Assembly (NCBI RefSeq): GCF_028858725.1
Contig: NC_084790.1
Coordinates: 4,470,001-4,534,000, forward strand
Source: Colius striatus
Lineage: Eukaryota > Chordata > Aves > Coliiformes > Coliidae
Length of the DNA stretch: 64,000 nucleotides
Direction of reading: 5' to 3'
Shown here: piece after piece, positions 25,101-37,100 of the stretch
How the letters are laid out: every line of letters starts with the position of its first letter
Numbering within the stretch: the first letter of the stretch is position 1
Made by a program: the position numbers and the translations under genes
Notes under the pieces: model-generated
Told to the model about the DNA's origin: nothing
Seen by the model: the letters and a program-made list of their open reading frames with translations, nothing else
Databases searched by the model: none

Positions 25101-28100
25101 GTCCTGCAGACACAGGGCTTCCCTCCCTCCCGTCCCTCCCGGTGCTAAGCTCCCCTCGAGCTGCCCCCCACCACCATCCTCACCTGCTCAGGCTGGTGGA
25201 GAGCTGCAAGGTCGGCGGCCCGCTCGCCTGCGTCAGGGCGCTCGGAGGCTGGGCGGCCTGAGCGCCGTTCATGCTCCCCAGGATCCCGTTGATGGGCATC
25301 TGCTGGCCTCCTGACAGGGCCCCCATCAGGCCATCCACCATGGACACCGTGGAGAGGCTGTGGTTGGCAGTGGAGCCTCCCCCCAGCCCGCTGCCTGCCA
25401 CCCTGGCCAGGCCATTCACCTGCTGCACCCCGGGCAGGGGTAGTGAGGCAGGACTCTGCTGCAGCATGGGCAGGGGCGGAGGAGTGCTGTGGAAGGACAG
25501 GGAGGAGCTGCTCCTGCTGGGGCAACCTGAATGAGGGTCCTGGGGGAGAAACGGACAGAAGAGCATCGGACTGGGGCAGCTTGTGAAAGGTCAGCTCAGC
25601 TCCAAGGGTTGCTTTGGGCAGGAGTTGGAGGTGGGAAGGGAAGCTGTGAGTACAGATGTATGCTCAGAAGAGGGGGGCCCAGAACTCAGACACGCTTGGC
25701 TGGGTCTCTAGAAGCGCAGCCAGAATAACTCAGAAGCACTCACCTCTAACCTAGAATAACCTCACCTCAGCTACTCTACCCTTGCCACTGAGATGAACAG
25801 AAGAACGGGCACTCCAGAGAAAGAAGCCTGATTTCTGGACTACAAGGGTTTCTGAGCTGGATACCAAGTCAGAGAACTGGGACTGCACTGCTCTGTTCCC
25901 TCCCCGAGTCCCTTTCCTGGCTGGCTGCTGGATGCGGTGGCCAGTGTACCTCTGAGGAAGTGGAGAGAGAGTTCTCGATCCCAAAGCTGTTCTTGCACGG
26001 GGAGCTCTTGCTGATGCTCAGGGAATCGTTGTTGCAGACTGTACGGAGGAAAGAAGGGAGGATGTGGAGTCAGGGGTGGAGCTTGGCATTGCCACAGCAA
26101 TAGCGAAGGACAGTGGCTACAGAGGGATAAATGGGTCAGATCCTCCTCACTGTGACCCCCCCCTCCCGCCCACCCCAGGGTACTGCCATGAAAAGGCACG
26201 GGGTGATGCCTCCCAGGGGCCCCCTCACCGTTGGGAGGCAGGATATACTGGGCCTGGCTGCCTGGGCCGTTGCTGCTGGTCACTATGGGGAAAGGGACTG
26301 AGAGCTGGACGTTGAGGAGCTGCAAACGCTCCTTCTTGGCCGTCAGTGTCATGATCTGCTCCTGGAGCCGCTGGTTCTCCTTCTGCAGCGAGTGCAGAGC
26401 CTTGAGCATTTCTACAACTGCAGGGAATAGAAAGAGGGGGAAGGGGGACAGGGTCAGGGGACAGAGCAGGTGATGGAGGGAAGAGAAGGGGATCCACAGG
26501 AGGTACCACAGTTAGACCACAGTGGAGGAGGAGACTGGCCCCAGATCACAGCCCTGCTGCCAGCTACTCCCCCGTGGCACAGACCAGTGCTTTGTCCCCC
26601 ACCCAGCAACTTTGCCTGTGGGCAAAATCCCAGCTGGCTCCTACACAAGGACCTCTCCTCCCACAGCCCTAGCCCTGAGCGACTCACTGTTCACGCCGGC
26701 TTCCCCATTGCCCTGCTTCTCCAGGAGCTGCTCGATGTTTGGGGTAGCCTGGGGAACATTCTCCAGCTGCCCACTGCTGCTACAGGACACTGTCTGGTCG
26801 AAGAGGGTCGGCAAGCTGCTGATGGGGGACCTGGGGAAGGGTTGAGGAGATGTCAGAGGCCCTTCTGTAGCCTGCACCTGCACTCCTTTGCTCCTTTCTC
26901 CCCACATCCCCACACTAGGAGTGGCTGCAACCCTCCCAGCCTCAGCCTCCTCAGCTCCACTTCAGGAGAGCCCTCCCGTCCCCCTGAGCCCCGGCTCGGA
27001 TTGCAACTGCAAACCTTCCCCCTCCCACCCCATCTCAGCCCCGAGGAGCAGGGAAGGAGCTGCCCCCGCTTCCCCCCAGCCGCTTTCCCCTTTCCTTGCT
27101 GTGTCATCCCGCGCTCGCCGGGGCCGCGGATGCCGAGGCAGCGGGCGCAGCGAGGACTCCTGAAGGACAACTCACATGGATGACAGGCTCTCCTGGGGCG
27201 ACGTCCCTCGGCAGCCGAAACTGCAGTCCTCCAGGTCGGGCTCTGCGCGGGGAGAGGGACAGAGAACCACGCTAGCCACAGGCGACCGGCCCTCGCGGCT
27301 GGCCAGTGCCCGTCCCCGCTAGATGGGAGCACCGAGCAGCGTTGGGTTCCCCCCTCCTCTCCTGCTCTTCCCACCCGCGGAACGTCCCGCCCGCCGTGGG
27401 AGGGGCTGCGTGGCGCTGCGTGTCACCCCGTGTCACGCCGGGAGTGGCGGCGGGGGGAGCTTGTGCGTGTGTGTCACCCCGCCAAGGTCACGGACGCGGT
27501 TCGCTTCCTAATGGCAGGGGACAAAATTTGCAACCCCCTCCTCACCCCCCCCCGGGCCACGGGCAGACGAGGGATGGGCAGAAAAGAAGCTTTTCCTTGA
27601 GCCGCAAAGCTGCGGGGGGAGGGGGCGAGGGGGGAGGGAGAAGGAGACGCTTTGCTGAGCCCGCAAGGATGACTCAACCCTATGCAAAGCCCCGCTCGTA
27701 TAAGTGCCACTGCAGCCTTCTGCCTCCAGGATCCTTTCTCAAAACCCAGCTAGGGTGCCCCAAAGTTTCCAGACGCCTAAAGAAGAGCTTCGGTGTCCAG
27801 AAGCTACCCCCACAGCCATCCCTCAGTGGCTCCATCGCTCCCTGGGATATCTCCCATCCAAACATGAATTGAGAAGTCAAGTGTATTTATCTGCCGTTTG
27901 CTTTCTATCCCCAGAGCCTGCCAGCCCATAAACACACGTTCCCCTCTTGCTCTGGGACATGTCAGACGTTGTGACTACAGCCTGCACCAGCTGTCTGACT
28001 TGCCCCTCCTCTTCTTCACACAATAAGAGACGTTTCTTACGTGCAAGAATCCAGGAAGTCTCCTGCAGGGAACACGGTGATTTACAGTGTAATGCCCCGA

Positions 28101-31100
28101 GCAGGGCCTTAGTTACTGGCAGTATTTTCTACTGCTGAGAACAAGCACACGCAGCTGCTGTTCAGCAGCTCCTACAGACAGGTACGAGTGGGATCCTCAC
28201 TCCTTCATCCCCGTGGGAATGTCCTCCTGGCCACCAATTACAACTGACCCACCCTCCTGAGAAGAAGCCACTGCTTTCTGTAGGTGACCAGCACTTGCCA
28301 CTCAACAGCAGCCCCCCCCAGAACAAGGCACCACGTGGAGATGAGTCTTGATTTCAGGAATACCACAAAGCATGTGAACTTCCCACTTTCTCCAGCCCAA
28401 GATCAGCTCCCAGAAGGGTGGGAACAGTCAGAGCTCAGCAAACGCTTCTCAGTGTTGTTTCCATCCAAAGACAACTTAAACCCTTTGAAAAATACCCACA
28501 GCCCTGCTTGTTGCTGTCACATTGTCTGCAGCCCAAGGAGCCTGTGTGCATACAGATATATATGGCTCTGGTTTTCTGAAACAGTACCAGGCTCCACATC
28601 CAATTATCTCCTGGCCAACACCACCCTGTTGTCTACAGAACAAGGAGATGACTGAGTTATCACACAGAGACAGCACTTTCCAAGGCAGCAAGTATGAAAA
28701 TGAAGCTTGAAGATAACTGGAGAAGATAAATACATTTGTCCTGTCATCATAATGAGGCAGGATCCAGGACAAGCCGTGGGAGGAAGAACTAGACGGTAGC
28801 TGAGGGAGTGGGAAGATAAGTATCAGACTTTTTGTACTGCCAAAGGCACCTTGGTATCAACCTGCACAGGAGTGCTAAAAGTTTCTGGGTTCCCCCATCT
28901 GTAAGACAGGGTAATGCCATTTCCCAACATCACGTTACAGCTGTGAAAAGCCTGAATGTTACTGCAATGAGAGCTCTGTCTCCACAGGGTCTGTCTACAC
29001 AGCCACTCTCAGGAAAGGTAATCCGAATTAAGGACAAGGCAGGGTTCCTTACAACTCCACAAGCACCCCATTAACGACTTGGAATTAAAGCAGTCACCAC
29101 ACTTGTGAGTGAAAATGGCCCCACACAGGAGGTTTAATGCATGTTAATTAATCCCTATGGGAAACAATTATTTAAAAAGAAGTTAATTTGGCTTCTACAC
29201 TCTCTACGCAGGGAGCTCCAGCAGGAGCAGACAGTGGTGGGCAAACCTTACACGTGACAAGCCCAGGAGCTGTTCTGAAAGCTGCCTAGAACTGGGAAAA
29301 ACCCCACAACCCGAAGCTTCTAAGTCCCCAGTCAAACAAAACCAAGCAATCTTGGAAATGGAAACTCAGGATGGAGCTTGTGGGGGTTTTTTTTTTGAGC
29401 GCTCTGTATGTTGGATTTTGCCTAAATGATTCATTCATCAGTAGCTGCAGGGCTGGAACAGAACTCAGGCTGCCTGAACCCCACTGGGCCTGAACCATGG
29501 GGCTACTCCTGACAGTCAACTCACTGCTGCCTCTCATCACAGCACCTTGCCAAGGGGAAGTGGCAGCTGGGTCATCTCTCTCTTTTTGATTGCCAGGAGG
29601 GCTGAATAACTCTGTGAATCACCTCACTCTCCTTAACTCCAGTTGACTAAATGACTCCTGGCTCACAGCTCCCATGCAAAGGCCCCGACTCCTGCAGGGT
29701 CAGCAGCGCAGTTCCCTTCCCGTTGCACCCAAGCAGACTGAAAACGCTGCCAGTGACACATTGAGAGACAGACAGGCACCTTTCACAGGTTTGGGGAGGT
29801 TGTTAAGTAAGCACATGTGTTCATTCATGCTTCACATGCAGGCATGCACACTTGTTAAGGGAAACAGTGGCAACACTGGTGTCAGATGATCCAGAGAGCT
29901 CCAAGCCACCTCTTAATGAGGGCTGTGTGTTTTAAAGTGCTTGTCACTCAGTGTGACACCAGCCAGAGTTTTACCTCCCAGGAGGAGTTTCAGCATCCAG
30001 CATGCTGAGCTGCCAACATTTCTGGGCTAAGGGAGCAGGAGACAGTTGCACCACTAACTGCAGTGTGTGAAAACCAGGAGGGTGCTTTCATTTAACCGAC
30101 TGGTACAAACCAAAACTCAGTCCTGCTCTGTTTTGGGGAAGGAGAAAGAAAAAAAGCAGCAAGAAATCTTATGATGCTTCGAGTTTCCTGCTTATTAACC
30201 AGGCAGTTTTCCAAGAAAAATGAGTTTGCCTTGGTGGGAAAAAAATGAGCAGTTGTAAGTAATTCAGCGTTGGCACGTTCGTGTTTGGAAGCTGAAAACA
30301 GTGGATGTTGTTGCATTCATGAGAAGGCCAAAGGGGAAGGGCAGAAAGTAACTAAAAACAGACACAGAAGATGAAAATTAAGAGTGAGAGATATCTCTCA
30401 TTTGAAAAGAAAGCTGGAAAACAAAACCCCCACACAAAAAACAGCCCGAACTTTAAACTTCTTTTGAGCAAGCAAAGGCTCACTGTAGCTTTCACTAGGT
30501 TTTTACAGCTTCAACGTGCAAAAAAGACAACGAGTTTCTGCAGGGAAGGACTTAACATTCTTGCACTTTGCTAGCACGTGTCCCAGGACACACATTACCC
30601 AACGGACACACCAGCAGATGTGCTCTTACAGGACTGCAAGCCAGCCCTTTGTTAAGGCAAACACAAGCACCCTCCGCCTTGGGGAAAAAGCCACTAGTCC
30701 GTCTCTCCTAGCCCCTGGCTCTCACATACAAAGGATGGGAGCAAGCAGGGAGGGCAGCTGGAGAACTATGGATGCAGCTGTCTGGACTTCTCCAGGGAGA
30801 GCCCTTCAGAAGTCCAAACTCACATACCTTCTGATTCACGTACCTGCCCGGCTGCTTTCCGACTGATTTAAGAGTGGGTTGATTGACAGCCCAGATGCGA
30901 GGGGACTTCCAAAAATATGTGAGGAAGGGAGGCTGAATGTTGAACCTGCCAGTGAGAACACCTACATGGCAAAACAAGGAAGGGGAGAGAGAGAGAGATC
31001 ACTTCTCAAAAAGGCAAGAGGAAAAGAACTTCATTATTCCATCTCTCAAACCCAGCCTGCTCATGAGAGAGTGTTAAATATATCTCCTTGGAAGTCTCGC

Positions 31101-34100
31101 TAGACAGTTGAAATCTTCCCAGTCTCATCTCAGAGCCAAGAGGTCTGAATGAGCCATGTTAACACTGAGGCTGTAAAACTAACTCCTTCCTCCCTGTAAA
31201 ACACCTCTCCCAGTCAGCTCCTGACAAAGGACGAGGCTCTGTCTCCTGGCACACGCACAGCCCACCCAGCTGGGAGGTGTGAGCCCTCCCACCAAGTTAT
31301 CTGTGCTGGCACTGGTGGCAGGGACCAGTCGAGCAGCAGGAGAGGAGCAGAACACGATGCAGCACACACTGACAGCCAGGCCTTGGCTACCTGAGTCCTG
31401 TCAGCGCTCCCCTTACAGTCAATGGAAAGCAACGTGTCCTTTCAGGCTGGAATTCCTCCCACCCTGAAACAGGCTGCGTGGGCTGTGGTGCAAAACTGCC
31501 ATCAGCTTTCTACCGACTCTAAGACTCTTCCAAACTGAGGAGCAGCTGCTCCCAAGTGGAAAAAGCAACCCCTCTGAGCCCACAAACTGGCTCTGCTCTG
31601 CCAGTGGCTGCTCTGTCCAACGCTCTCCTCAACTACGGTCCCTCTCCTGGCCCTGATGTTCTTACCTGCGTGGTGGAGACCGAGGAGGAGGAAGCTGGGA
31701 TGGTGCTAGCAAAGGGAGACCGGTTGAGCTGTGGGAGAGACGAGGTACCCTGGTGTGCCAGGAGGCTGGAGGAGAGGGGTGTACTGCACACAGCTCGGAG
31801 CACTCCGCCCCCGTGGGAAATAGGGTCCTTGTTACTGGTGTAGATGCCTGCAAGGGGAGGAGACGAGTCAGAGCCACTCTCCCCTCCCATGGCCTGGAAG
31901 CAGCTGGTTTTCTGCAAAGCTCTATCTCAGAAAGATCTGGTGGCAGCAAGGCACCAGACCAAGTGGCACATTGCTTCAGCATCTCATGGCCTGGCATGCA
32001 GTGAGAATGGCCACAGCCCACAATTCTCCTAGCAAAAAGGTACCTAAAACTTTTCCTGCCTTCTTCTTTTCCCCCTCTCCTTGCACCCCAATACAATCCA
32101 ACAGAGAAATCATGGCACAAAGTGACTCAACAAAGACACAAGTCAGTGGCAGAAGTGAGTAGTGGGCTCAGAGAATCCCACTCTGCCTGTGCCAGCCAAG
32201 AGACCACGCTCTTACTGAGCTAACCTGTCCCCTTCCATGATGCCCAGGGACAGATAGATGCACAAGGAAGAAAGGGCGGGGGAGAGAGCTGCTGTTGAGA
32301 GAGAGAACGTGTCTGACTCCCCTTTGGCTCAGGCACATGGCAGAGGCAGTGATCAGCACCGGGTCCCTCACAGCCCTGACAACGTCTCTCTGCAGGAGAA
32401 GGATGGGAGAACAAACAGGAGATTGGGGTCTGGTGAAAAGCTCTTTATTGTTCCAGGGGGAGGCAGAAAAAAAATGGCCTAAGGTTACGATTATGGAAGC
32501 TGCATCAATTCTTGCAGCTCCTCTCCTCTCTCAGGCACTGCAGACAAATGGGCCAGGGCTCCCTGGAACACATGACAAAATCATACCTCCCCCTCCTTGC
32601 AATCTGACCTAAATTGGAGCATCTGCAAACAACCCACAATAGACCTATGACAATTTCTGCTGCCAGAACAGTGTCAAACCTCATCCCTGAGCAGCACGCC
32701 CCTCCTCTGCCTGCTGCCTTAACCCCTTCCTGCCACATGTGCTGGCTGCCCTCACCTCGGCCAGGCCAAGGAAGGGGACCCTGGCTGGGAACAGCTCTAA
32801 ACCTCTCAGCAGAGTTAATGGTGCTCCAGTCTCCCAGCCCTACATGGATGTGGTAAGACCAGGATGAGAGGTTTTGCTTCTAAAAGAGGGGTTAAACTTG
32901 AACCACGTATGACACTCCCTCATTTGGGGTCAAAGTGTGGTTGTTTGGGTTTGGCCTGTGAATACCCCTCCCTATCACTTTGCAAATTAAGCTCTAGCCA
33001 GAGATGAGGGTTTCCAACACTTGAGCAAAAACGGTTTCAAATGCTCCCCAGCTCAGATCTGCAGCTCAGCTCCGACAAAGCTGACCCAGGGGAGGTTCTA
33101 GGATGAAGGTCAAAACGCGAAGAGGACACCCAGATGTGGATTTTTATAGCTCCTGGGACTGAAGGGACTGGGCCTTGTGCAAACAGGTCCAGACATGAGC
33201 CCAGTGAGATGGAAAAGAGAGCAGGGCTGTAAGGAACTGCACACCTGGAGCCCTAAGGGGGAACATACCTGACCCCAGCAGCGGGGACTCCATACTGAGG
33301 CTGGGCAGATTCCCCGTGTGGCTGAAGGACCGTGAAGAGTTGCCGATGCTGGAGCTAACAAGAGAACCCCCAGAGAAGGGTGATGAGGACGTAGACGTGG
33401 ACCCAGCCAGCTGGGCACCCAAAATCTCTTTGCTTTTGCCCCCTTTCGGCCTGCCAGGCCCGTGCTTGTTCTTCTTGCTACCCTTGTGCTTCTTTTCCTT
33501 CAGCATCTCTCCCTCCTCCATGCTGAGGGACGGCATGCGCTTGTGGCTGCTGCTGCTACTGCTGCTCCCACCGGTCCCCACCGAAGGGCCGCTGACAGGG
33601 TTTGAGGCCTTATAGTCCACGGGGGAGGCATCACGGCCTCTCTGCTGGCTCACCGTGGAGGTGGAGAAGCGCATGATGGACCCAAAGCCTGAGAAGATCA
33701 CCTTCTGCTCAAAGATGTCCCCCTTCTGGCCTTCATACAGAGGGGAGCAGTGGGAAGAAGAAGAGGAAGAGACGGGCTTCCGGTACTTCTCGTCGTCCTG
33801 CTCAAGCTTAGGGAAGGTCACAAAGTCCTGGGAGCACTGTAAGGTGCTGCAGGAGGTACCTGGGGGAAGCAGAGAGGAAGCAGATACAGGAAGGCTTGCG
33901 GTGGCCACGAGGCAGCAGGGAGCAGAGTTGCAATACAGGCCCTCTGGCACAGCTGGAGCTGACGGCCAACCCATCACCTCCCAGCCCATTGCTTTGATGC
34001 TCTCTGGCAAGCACGAGAGGTGCACACCAGCAGCCTCAGCCCACCCAAACATGCACGTGTCTGCTCCCCCAGCCCCACATTGCCACTGCCTCACCAGCCC

Positions 34101-37100
34101 CCATTAGGGTCCTAGAAGATGAAACATGCTGGAAAGCCTAGGGAGCAAGGTGGGAGCCCTGCAAGGTTCTGGCTGCAAGCTCAGATATCAGCTTTTGGCT
34201 CAGGTCTCTCCACTAGTACTTCTTAAAACACTGCTGCAGACAATACCACCTACAGAGGAGAGGGCAGGTGCTGCCCATACTGCCCGTGCACAATATCCCT
34301 TCCCTCCTCCCTCCACAGACATCTGGACCTGGTTTTCCTTGCAGTGCAGCAGGCCTGCACAGGAGAGGAGCTGTGACACTCATCTGACTCCATTCTTCCC
34401 TCTGTTGCACAGAGGCAGCAGCACTAAGATTTTTCCCTTTATCTTCCAAAGGGTTAAAGAGATAGTCATCAGCAAAATCTGGTGAATGGCTATCTTTAGA
34501 CGCACACAGATATCAAACAGAAGCAAAGCAAAACACTCCCAGTTCTCCTCAGCCCTTACCTGCAGGCTGGAAGGTCCCGCTGGACGAAGCTGAGCTGAAG
34601 CCAACCGAGCTCTTCCCGCTTCCCGTCTTCTTCCCCTTGTGGCTGCTGCCATGGCTTGAGGACTTCCTGCCTTTCACCTCTGACCTGCTGACCTCCGAGG
34701 TCTCTTTGCTCCCCTCATGGTGGCTGGTAGAGCCCTGGCAGCAGGAAACAGGGAGGTGACTCACTCAGGCCAGATGTGGCCACAGCGGGGGCTCTTTTCA
34801 CCGATTTCCCCTCAAGAGAAGTAATTGCCCCCTCGGATCACAAAGTGATGGTCAGGTCATGTTACCCAGCAGAGAAAAACAACATTTCCCTCTATTGCTG
34901 CTTGGTGGCACCAGGCTTTATACTCACAGGGATTAAGCTCATCCCACCTAACTGCAGGAAATTAAACAAGGCGCTGACAATCAGGGCACAGGCATCAGAG
35001 ATTCCCCGCATCATCACCAGAGGGGAGCACCTCAGAGGGTTATTTAGCCCAAATAAAACCTGAGCTTGGCTGTGATTCAAACTCATTTTTCAGCTGCATC
35101 TCTCAGAGGTGCTATTCTCAGCAAGGTCATTCCACCTGGGAGGAACCTGCTTGTCTTTGTGCTGCGATGGGAGTTTCCCTGAGTTCCCTCAAGCAGCTCC
35201 AGGGCCGGTCCAGGGCTTTCCAAATCCACTCCAGCAAATATTTCACAGTGACATCGTTAAAGCAGCATCTGACCATGCAGCAACAGATGCTATCCAAACC
35301 CCACCCCCTATAAGCCTGCAGGAGACAGGGAAGCAAAGGGGATGAAGAGGTTGGCCAGATGCTAGGAAATCCAGGAGCTTGGGATGAGAGAGAGAAGTGT
35401 GGGAGTCTAGCAAGGAGAGAATGCGATGAACCGAAAACCAGATCTCCCCGGGGCACCCACGCTGGGATATGAAACCTTCACCTTCAAGTCACTTCAAAGC
35501 CAAACCAGCGGTGTTCAAAGATCACTGCTTGCAAAGGTAGTGCTGCAACCAATCAATATTACAGACACAGCTCCGATGTGATGGCTGTGGCCCAAAACAT
35601 AACACCTGTACATTAGTGCAAACATCTTCTATTCCTCGCCCAGCAGATACAAGGAGGACACAGAGAAGCACAATACCTTTCTTACATTCCACTACCCCTC
35701 ACTCCAGATGACCTCTTCTTGGGGAGTGCTAAAGAAGAAAGGGCTGGTAATGCAGACTCATGAATGCCCAGATAAAAACCTCTCCCCATTCCTCCCACAT
35801 GGTTTAATCACTCTGCACAATGCAACAGCTGGCAGCTTAACACACACCAGATGTGCCGGGAATATGAAAGACAGGAGGAAGGGAGTGGTGGAAATTGGGG
35901 AGGGGGGCGGGGAGAGGAGGGGGAGTCTGTATTTTCTCATCACAGACTCCTGGATGTAGGAGATTAAGCCCTTCTTGATTTATGAGCACAGAGGGAGCAT
36001 GAAAATCTTTCCGACTTTCCACATCTGCCCAGGGAGGGAAAGAAGAGCAGTGTCTGGGGGCTATGGGAAGTCTTCAGCCTGCTCACAAAGTCACAGGGAC
36101 GAGATGGCTCATGTCTCAGCAGAAATGCAAAGCCTCGAATTTTCCTCCCATAAATTCACCTCTGTGGAGCTTTGCACAAGGTGCACGAGGCCACAGAAGG
36201 GCAGGGGGAGACCACATGAGAAGACATGTTCTAAATCAGGAGTGTCAGGAAGGGAGGGCAGGGCAAGTAATGAATTAGTGCAGAGTAGAAGGGGGAATTC
36301 TGAGCTGGGAAATAAATCTTAACTTCGAAATTAAAGGGGGGGAAAAGAAAAAAAGGAGGAGAAGAGTGGGTTAGCTGGATCAGCTGAAGGCGGTGAATGG
36401 ACAGACACTCACCTGTAGGACTGATCTGACCTCACTGACCTCCCCAAGAGACTGATGGAGACTTTGGGGGCAGGATACTTCCCCCTCCTGCCAAATGCTG
36501 TCCTAGATATTGTTTGCCAAAGATCTGACAGACAGATCTGTATGGTACTAAGACAAGCCCTCCTCAGCATGAAGGGCCATTCTCTAGCAGCTGTTCCACA
36601 GAGCCTGAATTTGGGATAAAGGCCCAAATATTGCAGCTGAGGAGCAGAGAGAAGGAAACTGAAACCACTCTAAATCACTTCCCTTCTCTGTGCCTCTATT
36701 TCTTTCCCACCTTGCTGCGTGGAGCCTGCAAGCTCTGTGTGGCAGCGGAACCTTCCAGGAGACACACGTGCACTGCCAAACACAACACAGCCTGGATCTG
36801 AAGGGGAGGGGTCTGCTACCATCATGTCAATATGAATAACAGGAGCGAGGGCTGCAGTCCCATCGCCTCCCTAAAGAAGGAGTTTCTCCAGCTCAGGGCT
36901 GCTGCCTGGAGAGAACAGGACTGGAGAAACCTGCTGCTTGCCTTGTGCATAAAACAGAGGTCTCAGTCTCAGGAACACAAGCTCTTCTCTAGTGTGGAAA
37001 CGCGTGTGTGTGCAGAAACATGTTTTGTGTGTTGCAAACAGGTGTAGGGGGGAGGGCATGCTGCAGAGGAGAAAGAAAAAATAAGGAACTACTGAGGAAG

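Noticed and set aside
27306-27872. 188-codon plus-strand frame in the CpG-dense block
   Set aside because: A composition effect in GC-rich DNA antisense to MLLT6; no domain and no supporting exon structure.
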